DNA of 64,000 nucleotides, taken from assembly GCA_024760905.1 (NCBI GenBank), contig CM045735.1:9037161-9101160 (forward strand), given 5' to 3'. The notes beneath the pieces were generated by a model. That model made no database searches and was not told the DNA's origin. It worked only from the letters and a program-made list of their open reading frames with translations. Of the stretch, positions 56,094 through 64,000 are shown piece after piece (the first letter of the stretch is position 1; the number at the start of each line of letters is the position of its first letter). The position numbers and the translations under genes were made by a program. Origin of the DNA: Plotosus lineatus. Its lineage: Eukaryota; Chordata; Actinopteri; Siluriformes; Plotosidae.

Positions 56094-57647
56094 TGGTCCC
56101 TCTCAAAAAATTAGCATATTGTGATAAAGTTCATTATTTTCTGTAATGTACTGATAAAAATTAAACTTTCATATATTTTAGATTCATTGCACACCAACTG
56201 AAATATTTCAGGTCTTTTATTGTTTTAATACTGATGATTTTGGCATACAGCTCATGAAAACCCAATATTCCTATCTCAAAAAATTAGCATATCATGTTCA
56301 GGTAGTCTAAACGAGCTATTAACCTAATCATCTGAATCAACCAATTAACTCTAAACACCTGCAAAAGATTCCTGAGGCTTTTAAAAACTCCCAGCCTGGT
56401 TCATTACTCAAAACCACAATCATGGGTAAGACTGCCGACCTGACTGCTGTCCAGAAGGCCATCATTGACGCCCTCAAGCAAGAGGGTAAGACACAGAAAG
56501 AAATCTCTGAGTGAATAGGCTGTTCCCAGAGTGCTCTATCAAGCCACCTCAGTGGGACGTCTGTGGGAAGGAAAAAGTGTGGCAGAAAATGCTGCACAAC
56601 CAGAAGAGGTGACCGGACCCTGAGGAAGATTGTGGAGAAGGGCCGATTCCAGACCTTGGGGGACCTGTGGAAGCAGTGGACTGAGTCTGGAGTAGAAACA
56701 TCCAGAGCCACCATGCACAGGTGTGTGCAGGAAATGGGCTACAGGTGCCGCATTCCCGAGGTCAAGCCACTTTTGAACCAGAAACAGCGGCAGAAGAAAG
56801 TACTTTTTTCGGATGAAAGCAAATTTTGCATGTCATTCGGAAATCAAGGTGCCAGAGTCTGGAGGAAGACTGGGGAGAAGGAAATGCCAAAATGCCTGAA
56901 GTCCAGTGTCAAGTCCCCACAGTCAGTGATGGTCTGGGGTGCCATGTCAGCTGCTGGTGTTGGTCCACTGTGTTTTATCAAGGGCGGGGTCAATGCAGCT
57001 AGCTATCAGGAGATTTTGGAGCACTTCATGCTTCCATCTGCTGAAAAGCTTTATGGAGATGAAGATTTCATTTTTCAGCACGACCTGGCACCTGCTCACA
57101 GTGCCAACACCACTGCTAAATGGTTTACTGACCATGGTATTACTGGGCTCAATTGGCCTGCCAACTCTCCTGACCTGAAGCCCATAGAGAATCTGTGGGA
57201 TATTGTGAAGAGAAAGTTGAGAGACACCAGACCCAACACTGTGGATGAGCTTAAGGCCGCTATCGAAGCATCCTGGGCCTCCGTAACACCTCAGCAGTGC
57301 CACAGGCCGATTGCCTCCATGCCACGCCCGCATTGAAGCAGTCATTTCTGCAAAAGGATTCCCGACCAAGTATTGAGTGCAGAACTGAACATAATTATTT
57401 GAAGGTTGACTTTTTTTGTATTAAAAACACTTTTTTATTGGTCGGATGAAATATGCTAATTTTTTGAGATAGGGATTTTTTTTCTTTACTTTTTTTGCCA
57501 AAAGTATCAACATTAAAACAATAAAAGGCTTGAACTACTTCAGTTGTGTGTAATTAATCTAAAATGTATGAAAGTTTAATGTTTATCAGTACATTACAGA
57601 AAATAATGAACTTTATAACAATATGCTAATTTTTTGAGAAGGACCTG
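56091..57647 (+). mobile_element. Tc1-like transposon, nearly complete, IR/DR type
   Basis: Terminal inverted repeats of about 200 bp begin CTGGTCCCTCTCAAAAAATT (left) and (reversed) CAGGTCCTTCTCAAAAAATT (right). Each holds a second inner copy (CTCAAAAAATTAGCATATCA near 56277; its inverse near 57449), the IR/DR layout of Tc1 elements. TA flanks both ends and the left end abuts a (TA)n tract. The two arms are over 90% alike by eye, so insertion looks recent. Confidence 0.93.
56422..57336 (+). pseudogene. Tc1-family transposase with one early stop and one late frameshift
   Basis: Tc1/mariner transposases cut at TIR ends and insert at TA. From ATG 56422 the frame starts MGKTADLTAVQKAIIDALKQ (helix-turn-helix part). 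It meets TGA at 56512 (codon 31, where relatives have Arg, so CGA to TGA), then continues in the same frame. Next are the second DNA-binding part with a basic GRKKCGRK stretch and the DDE catalytic core: Asp131 in LFSDESKF, Asp221 in FQHDLAPAHSA and Glu256 in DLKPIENLWD. There are 34 residues between the last two, the DD34E spacing. An extra C near 57325-57330 shifts the frame just before the end, so the last 16 or so family residues are lost. All catalytic residues are intact, but the stop at codon 31 should abolish activity. Confidence 0.93.
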
Positions 57648-57657
57648 TATATACAGA

Positions 57658-58069
57658 TAGCGTAGGCCTCCGTCAGTCCCGAAGGACTATGGCTGCGCTC
57701 TGGCCAGTATCCCAACTGGTGATACTCCCCAGTGCAGAGCCTGGGTAGGGAGTAATGAGGGACAGGCTGTTACCCAAGCAGCAAGTCCCCCCCCTGTCTC
57801 GGCGCCACCGGAAGGATCCAATGGAAGGGCAAGTGCCGATACGACTGGGTTCCAGTGCCGCTGCAGGAGAGAAACTACGGTCAATTTAGAACGGCCAATT
57901 AACCTGCAGTGCACGTCTTTGGATTGCGGGGGAAACCGGAGCACCCGGAGGAAACCCGCACAAGCACGGGGAGAACATGCAAACTCCACACAGAAACGCC
58001 CAGGCCGGGAATCGAACCCGGGCCTTCTTGCTGTGAGGCGGACGTGCTAACCACTACGCCACCGTGCCG
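57658..58069 (-). mobile_element. SINE B head and body joined to a different 3' module
   Basis: 57895-58069 is a well-kept family B head and body on the minus strand (CGGCACGGTGGCGTAGTGGT with A box; GGTTCGATTCCC B box). Instead of the L2-like tail, it continues into 57658-57870, with CGCTGCAGCGGCACTGGAAC-type sequence reversed, TCGGCGCCACCGG and CCGTCAGTCCCGAAGGACTA, not seen elsewhere in the window. Confidence 0.8.
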
Positions 58070-58258
58070 ATATACAGATATACAACTGTATATCAACATG
58101 AATATTATATGTAGCCCTTACCTTGGAGGTGGGGTGTAGGTAAGAGGCCTGCTCCTGAAATAATAATTTACTAACCGGTCATAAATTTTTGTGAAAGCAC
58201 AGTGTACACATTTTCTTTTGTAAACATAAACTGATAGACGATTATAGATTTATAAATA

Positions 58259-58481
58259 CAGTGAACCTTCACTTTTCGCGGTTAATGGGGGCCGAGCCCT
58301 TTTGCGAACGCCGAATTTTCGCAAAGTAGGATCGACCCCCCCGACTGACGTATACATACATGTATATGTGTATATAATATCAATAAATACAGAGTCAACT
58401 CTATAAATGCTTATAATAACAATTAAACATTCAAAAATAATGCATAACATGTAAATAAAATATAAATACACATACAGATGT

Positions 58482-58528
<47 letters not shown>

Positions 58529-58854
58529 CTCTCTCTCTCTCTCTCTCACATACACACACAAATGTGCACGCGTGCATGCACACACTCAGATGCGCACCTC
58601 ACATAAAATTGTAAGTAGTTTTTTTTTTTGTTTGGAGGGGGGGGGGTTGTTTTTTTGTTTTTGTTTGTTTGGGGTTTCTTTTTTGCATAATTGGCCTTGT
58701 TTTTGGCATTTTCCTTAATTTTTCCCCTATTTTTCCTTAATTTCCTAATTTTCTAATTTTTCGATTAATATTTTTAAGAAGAAGAAGATTTTTGAAAAAC
58801 CCGCGATACACTGAAGCCGGAGGAACTGAAGTGTGAAGCAGCGAGGGATAACTG
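58259..58854 (-). mobile_element. GATCCCTC-family MITE, minus strand, with (CA)n(CT)n inside
   Basis: Ends CAGTGAACCTTCACTTTTCG and GCAGCGAGGGATAACTG. Middle ATAATGCATAACATGTAAAT, then a (CA)n(CT)n tract at 58482-58547, a poly-T/G stretch and GCATAATTGGCCTTGTTTTT. Confidence 0.8.
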
Positions 58855-58866
58855 CAGTTCACTCAA

Positions 58867-59060
58867 CACTCATTTACAGAGTCTGCAGCCTATCTCAGCT
58901 GATATGGCACTCCCTGGACAGCTATCCAGAACACTGCAGGGCCAACACTCTTACCTGGGGGCAGATTGACCCAGATATTTAACCTAATGTGCATGTTTTT
59001 GGACTGTGGGTAAAAATTTGAGGACCCAAAGGAAACTCACACAAGCATGAGGAGCATATG
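58867..59060 (-). mobile_element. SINE B fragment, minus strand
   Basis: GCAGCCTATCTCAGCTGATA, GTTTTTGGACTGTGGGTAAA and AACTCACACAAGCATGAGGA follow the family B order. Head missing. Confidence 0.65.
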
Positions 59061-59281
59061 CAACCTACAACTACATAATACATCTGTATACTGTATTTGC
59101 ATATCACATATATACATACTGTATATCTTTACATTACATCTGCATGTTTTATTCTTTGGTACAGTAATATAGAACATCTGTATATTGCTCTGAGCTAAAG
59201 TAACGCTCATTTATTCTCACCCTCATTGCCAATATGTATGCATAACTGCTCACATCACTTATTTATACATAATGTGTACAT

Positions 59282-59645
59282 AGGGTGGCACGGTGGTGTC
59301 GTAGTTAGCACGGCAGCTTCACAGCAAGAAAGGCCTGGGTTCGATTCCAAGCTCGGATGTTTCTGTGTGGAGTTTGCATGTTCTCCCCGTGCTTGCATGG
59401 GTTTCCTCCAGGAGCTCCGGTTTCTTCCAGGAGCTCCGGTTTCCTCTTGTAATCCAAAAACATGCACAGTAGGTTAATTGACTGTTCTAAATCTTCCCTA
59501 GGTGTGAATGGTTGTGAGTGTTGGTCCTGTGATGGTTTGGCGAGCTATTCAGGGTGTACCCCACCCACACCCGGAGTCGGCGGAGATGGGTGACAGCCTC
59601 CTAATGACCCTAATTACGATTAAGTGGTTCAGACAATGAATGAAC
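59282..59645 (+). mobile_element. tRNA-derived SINE, family B, best copy
   Basis: Head GGGTGGCACGGTGGTGTCGT with A box, B box GGTTCGATTCC, body CTGTGTGGAGTTTGCATGTT and CTCCCCGTGCTTGCATGGGT, and the L2-like tail CCTAATTACGATTAAGTGGT ending in (TGAA)n. A short internal duplication (CCAGGAGCTCCGGTTTC twice at 59408-59445) is present. Confidence 0.92.
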
Positions 59646-59653
59646 ACACACGT

Positions 59654-59712
<59 letters not shown>

Positions 59713-59713
<1 letters not shown>

Positions 59714-59961
59714 AGTGATCCCTCACTACTTCGTTCTTCAGTGCATCGCAAATTTTTCAAAAATATTCATCGAAAAATAAAAAATAAGGAAAAATAGGGG
59801 GAAAACTTAAGGAAAATGCCACAGAACAAAGCCAATTATGCAAATAAACCCCCCAAAACAAAAAGACAACCCAAAACCCCCCAACAAAACTACTTACATT
59901 TTTATGTGAGGTGTGCATCTGAGTGTGTGTAAGCATATCTGTGTGTACAAGCGCGTGCATT

Positions 59962-60003
<42 letters not shown>

Positions 60004-60014
60004 TCTGTGTGTAT

Positions 60015-60068
<54 letters not shown>

Positions 60069-60286
60069 ATATTTTATTTACATCTTATGCAATATTTTTT
60101 TAAATGTTTAATTTTTGTTATAAGCATTTATAGCATTGAATATGTATTTATTGATATTATATACACATATACATGTATTGTACATATACGTCAGTCGGGG
60201 TGTGGGGGGGTGATCCTACTTCGCGGTTTTCAGTTATCGTGGGGGGATCTCGGTCCCAATTTACATTGGAAAGTGAGGGATCCCGG
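59713..60286 (+). mobile_element. GATCCCTC-family MITE with long (GT)n
   Basis: Ends TAGTGATCCCTCACTACTTC and GGAAAGTGAGGGATCCCGG, preceded by a (TA)n tract (59657-59705). A (GT)n tract of about 100 bp (59965-60066) replaces the short GT run of sister copies. Confidence 0.82.

Positions 60287-60292
<6 letters not shown>

Positions 60293-60341
<49 letters not shown>
60293..60341. repeat. (TA)n microsatellite
   Basis: Uninterrupted TA units directly after the MITE, mirroring the (TA)n on its left side. Confidence 0.93.
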
Positions 60342-60345
<4 letters not shown>

Positions 60346-60354
60346 CGCCAAACC

Positions 60355-60486
60355 AAATTTTGTTACCCATGTATTTATTACATGTGTAATGACAATAAAT
60401 TTGAATCTAATCTAATCTACAAACCTGAACCCAGAACCTTCTTGCTGTGAAGTAGACATGTTAACTGCTGTACCACTGTGCTGCCC
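60355..60486. mobile_element. LINE-type 3' tail followed by a SINE B head fragment
   Basis: ACATGTGTAATGACAATAAA then TTTGAATCTAATCTAATCT (60385-60419) looks like a non-LTR 3' end with short tandem tail. 60420-60486 is a reversed SINE B head (GAACCCAGAACCTTCTTGCT ... CTGTACCACTGTGCTGCCC). Confidence 0.6.
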
Positions 60487-61689
60487 TTTTTTTAAAAAAA
60501 CAAATTATTAATATTACACACTTCATTTGAAAAGCGAGTGCACCGGAGGTCGACTTTTTCGTGCATTCTTTGTTTATTTCTCTCGACACATTTCGTGGGA
60601 TATTCAACATGCCCTTGTATTTCCTATTAATGTTACAAGTGGATGTGCAATAGCTTTGAAGCGCCATTAAAGCCCTATAGAAAATGAATTATAACATCTG
60701 AATGTGTGTATTTCAGGCACAAATCTTGTATCTGCCCTGATCTTTACACCCATTGCTGTAGACTGAGCTCGCGTTTAAAGCCAGCGTTGCTCTGATTCAA
60801 TAATCCAACACATATGGGTTTCTGATAAGAACTTTAAAGATGATGCTGCATGGCAGAAAATAGATTGCAGATTTCTGGAAGGACAATAACACTCATTAGG
60901 ATTGTAGCGCCTAATCTGACTGAAATAATCAGCGTGAATATAGGAAACAGCTAACACAGTGCGACAGTGTTTGCTACAGTCCCATTCAGCCATTCGCCAC
61001 GGTTGCCTTTCAATTTAGCCGCTTGCCATTATTTTCAGGACGATTTTCACTTAAGGAGTTCCTTTTGTGTGGTTGATGTGGGTGAAAATGTTTGAAATGT
61101 CTCGATTGTAACCCTTCTTAAACATATAAAAGATGCCAAGTGAATGTAGCTGGCGCACGGCGGGAGCATTACTTTTTTTTTTTCAAAATTAAAAAAAAAA
61201 AAAAAAAAAAAAATGTAGCAATGGGGAAAAAGAGAAAGAGAGACGTTTCAACTGTCATGAAGTTTTATCACAGGGACGGATTATGTCTTGCAGCATAGGG
61301 TCTGCATTTAAAAGTCTGACAAGCACTCATGTTCGTTTGCTCTCCTCGAGAAGAAGACGCACATTGTTTAAAAAGTTTCTGTGTCAAACCGAGAAGTAAG
61401 ATTCTAATGATGAGAGAGTGTAATGTTTCTGAAGATGAGAGACAGCTTTCTGGCACAGAACTTTGAGATAGCACCAATTAAAGACAAATATTTATTTCCA
61501 GTTCATGGGCGGGGGTTACCCGGGATGCTGACATTTCGCCAGGGCAGCTTATTGTGAGCACCCACCAAGCTCACCTGCCTGTTTGTTCACAAACACAGCA
61601 TGTGAATGAGTGTCCCAGCACATGACCTTCACACTTAATCAGAGACCAAAGATAAGTCTGGACAGCCAAGGCATTCTCATTAGGTCCTT

Positions 61690-61747
<58 letters not shown>

Positions 61748-61866
61748 ACTGTCTCTCTGAAGCCAATATGCGATGGGCTTAAAATAGCTAGAATTAAACT
61801 GATTACATGCCACAACACTCAGTTAATTTTCATTCAACTCATTTGCCAAATTGCTTAAACCAAATA
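60487..61866. other. nrxn2: Intron sequence with poly-A and (CT)n
   Basis: Apart from a poly-A run (61188-61213) and a (CT)n tract (61688-61747), nothing was recognised. Confidence 0.55.
61688..61747. repeat. (CT)n microsatellite, about 60 bp
   Basis: CT units with one TTT interruption. Confidence 0.93.
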
Positions 61867-62792
61867 CGGTGGTACCTGACTTTACGAAAGTCTCACCAAA
61901 CGAAAAATGCAGGTTAGGAAACGCATTTTCCTAAAATTTTTGCCTCTGGATACGAAACAAGTTCACGTTACGAAAGCGCCATCTTAAAAATTCAAACGTG
62001 CCATTCAAACATTCAAACAATGTGCGAGTTGCTTTCCCATTGGTTGTCTCCCAACACCCCGCCCTGCTGGCCTCCCATTGGCTAGGAGGGAGCTGAATCT
62101 CCATAATACAGTACTGTACCCATAATGCTTTTCATGTGCCTTCGACCCATTGTTTGACACACACGCGTGAAGGAGAGTTGTGCTGTTGGTTCTTGAGTTT
62201 CGTGAGTTTTTTTGATTGTGCTTATTGCAGAGTTATTTTTTGTTAATAATCATGAGCCCCAAGAAAGTGATTCCCGGTGAGACTGAAAAGAAGAAACGGG
62301 CTCCATTATAAATAAAAGTAAAACAGGAGATGATAAAAAAATATGAAAGTGGGATTCGGTTGAGTGAAATCGCAAAGGAGTATGGCCAAAACCCCTCTAC
62401 AATCCCGACGATATTGAAGCAGAGGGAGGCATTAAAAGCGGAGATACAGTGACGGAGGCGATTATTTCGGAAAAAGCAACCGCCATATTTAAGGACCTCG
62501 TGAAGGAGAGTGGGGGTGGGAGTTCTTCAGACCAGCAACCCCCGGACTTTAAAGCGTCGCATGGGTGGTTTGAGAGATTTTAAAAAAAGGAAAAATAATT
62601 TCTTTTACTTTTAATACATATTTCACACAAAATTGGTGAACTTTTGTAATTTTTAAAAGGTTTATGGGGTTGTCTTGGGAGCCTTGGAACGAATCACACG
62701 TTTTACATGTAAAATGCTGTTCGACTTACGAAAAATGCTGTTTACGAAAAAGGTGCTGAAACGGATTAGTTTTGTAAAGTTAGGTACCACTG
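61867..62792 (+). mobile_element. Tigger-type element, copy 5, keeps the transposase N-terminal region
   Basis: Ends CGGTGGTACCTGACTTTACG and GTAAAGTTAGGTACCACTG, flanked by TA. One CCAAT unit near 62035-62095. This is the most informative family member because it retains transposase coding sequence (62252-62590). Confidence 0.88.
62252..62590 (+). pseudogene. Tigger transposase N-terminal remnant
   Basis: Frame from ATG 62252: MSPKKVIPGETEKKKRAPL then a stop. It continues KVKQEMIKKYESGIRLSEIA and KEYGQNPSTIPTILKQREAL, the CENP-B-type helix-turn-helix of Tigger transposases. After a second stop and a frameshift, EAIISEKATAIFKDLVKESG and FKASHGWFERF correspond to the second DNA-binding helix set. 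The DDE core is absent. This identifies the CAGTGGTACC family as Tigger. Confidence 0.85.
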
Positions 62793-62807
62793 TATTAGGT
62801 TCGCAGG

Positions 62808-63075
62808 GAGTCTGTAGCCTATCTCAGCCGACACTAAGCATAGACGAGATACACACTGAGCAGCTCACCGGACCATCACAGGTCAACGCTCACCACCATT
62901 CGCATATCCACCCACAACAAAAGGCAATTTAGAACAGCCAATGAGCGTGAAGTGCCTGTCTTTGGATTGTGGGAAGAAACAACTAGAGAAACCCCCATAT
63001 AAGAACGGGAAGAACGTGCAACCTTTGAGCCTGGGACTCAAACCCAGGACCTTTTTGCTGTGAGGTGGATGCAGT
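62808..63075 (-). mobile_element. tRNA-derived SINE, family B, minus strand
   Basis: GCCTATCTCAGCCGACACTA, CAATTTAGAACAGCCAATGA, TCTTTGGATTGTGGGAAGAA, reversed B box GGACTCAAACCCAGGACC and the decayed head. Confidence 0.8.
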
Positions 63076-64000
63076 GAACACTGAAATACTCGTAAAATGG
63101 TCCAGAAGAAACGTGGTGTGTTTCCCAGTCCACACAATTATTTATTTATTTAATTTTTTTAAAAATTGGTCACAGGATGATGATTTAGGGCTTCCTGAAT
63201 GTAGCTCTCTGGAGCCGGAGTCCGTTGATCAGGACACAGCTGGCCAACGCGGGGCTTGTAATGAAACACACTTCTCTTTACATTGCAGTCACCTGAATAT
63301 CGAAAAAGTGGGACAGCGCCTGGATTTGTATTCTTGGCGGTTTCTCTGGTTAATTCCCTTCTTCGCTGTAGCTAAGCTGTCTGTCACAGTCCACGATCAT
63401 GTTTCACATCACACCGCAGTATGCACACCAATGGAACGTGCTGTGCTCAAGTGGCCTAACGTATAGGTGATCGCCTATATTCTCATTTGATTTGTGACAT
63501 GCTAAAAGATGGGAAGAGCCCTTCAGTCTCAGAGGTTCTGAGAGTGTCTGAGAGTCTGTCAACGACTTTGTCTTTTCGATCATTTTGATTTCTCTGGAGG
63601 TATTATCCTCAGGTGGTGATCATATGGATGGGCAGGCAGGCCACTGACTCTAATAGCTGGATGTGGGGTAATACTTGCCCTGATTTAACTGACTGTCTGG
63701 ACATATTGGTGTATGATCATGGGTTTCTTCGTATCACCGCCGGTGGATCTGCAGTTTAAATCATTGAGCTACGCTCTTCTGACTCTTTTATAGTACATTT
63801 AAAGCCTCACTTAACATATCTAATGCATATATAAGTGGTGAGAATGTTGGAATTTATGGAAGAAGAAAGGAGCGTACACACAAGATTCTAATATAAAGAT
63901 TATAATCAAAGAAACCGCCTGGAACAAGTCGAGTCTGAAGGGAGAGCCAGCATTGAGTAAGTGTACCTGTAGTTTTTAGGAGAAAATCAAAAGTAGGCAT
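63076..64000. other. nrxn2: Intron sequence without recognised features
   Basis: I looked here for the next upstream nrxn2 exon (first half of LNS6) on the minus strand and found none. No repeat recognised. Confidence 0.5.

Noticed and set aside
59913..60389. Frame coding runs of Cys and Val
   Set aside because: It is the translation of a (GT)n tract within a MITE; the same is true of several similar frames over CA, GT and TA tracts (e.g. 23512-23802, 29766-30092, 24254-24451).
41045..64000. Beta-neurexin promoter and first exon
   Set aside because: In the family these lie upstream of the first LNS6 exon, which is itself not in the window as far as I can see.

Overview
The window is vertebrate and almost certainly teleost nuclear DNA. 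The only host gene recognised is the 3' half of neurexin-2 (nrxn2), on the minus strand. The rest is a dense mosaic of fish-type Tc1/mariner, Tigger/pogo, hAT and piggyBac-like DNA transposons, tRNA-derived SINEs, an RTE-type LINE and long (CA)n, (TA)n and (CT)n tracts. No bacterial-style operons, rRNA genes or functional tRNA genes were seen. The species cannot be named from sequence alone.

Host gene. Five coding exons were recognised by splice sites, phase and neurexin family match: 41044-40873 (second half of the LNS6 domain), 34531-34442 (the 90-bp alternative SS4 cassette), 27162-26834 (end of LNS6 plus Thr-rich stalk), 9461-9383 (79-bp stalk exon) and 1729-921 (stalk, transmembrane helix, cytoplasmic tail ending EYYV, stop). 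Phases join perfectly, with or without SS4. The stalk wording (e.g. [16 protein letters not shown]) fits NRXN2 better than NRXN1 or NRXN3. The exon for the first half of LNS6, the alpha-specific exons and the beta promoter were not found; they probably lie beyond position 64000. Positions 1-920 should be 3'UTR.

Layout. 1-1729: 3'UTR and last exon. 1730-9382: intron with a hAT element split by a Tigger derivative (2492-3929), SINEs, and a second hAT inside an inverted-repeat element (6585-7557). 9462-26833: intron with a degenerate Tc1, a perfect 94-bp duplication and a multi-layer nest (about 11.4-16.4 kb) holding a 722-codon RTE reverse-transcriptase frame; then a pogo-like element and SINEs. 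27163-34441 and 34532-40872: introns flanking SS4, with a nest at 28.5-30.3 kb, a mariner remnant split by a hAT, TTAA-flanked piggyBac-like elements, and a 260-bp near-perfect palindrome (39672-39933). 41045-64000: intron with more Tigger copies, a five-layer nest at 52.07-54.49 kb and a nearly intact Tc1 (56091-57647).

Function. Neurexin-2 is a presynaptic adhesion receptor. The SS4 and stalk exons are its splicing control points here: SS4 has a UUAA-rich cluster just downstream that suits STAR-family splicing factors, and skipping the 79-bp exon would cause an immediate stop in the last exon and a secreted protein. No clearly new genetic system was found. The best leads are SINEs that share one tRNA head and body but carry different LINE-type tails, CCAAT/GC-box arrays carried by Tigger derivatives, the intronic palindrome, and these splice-control features.
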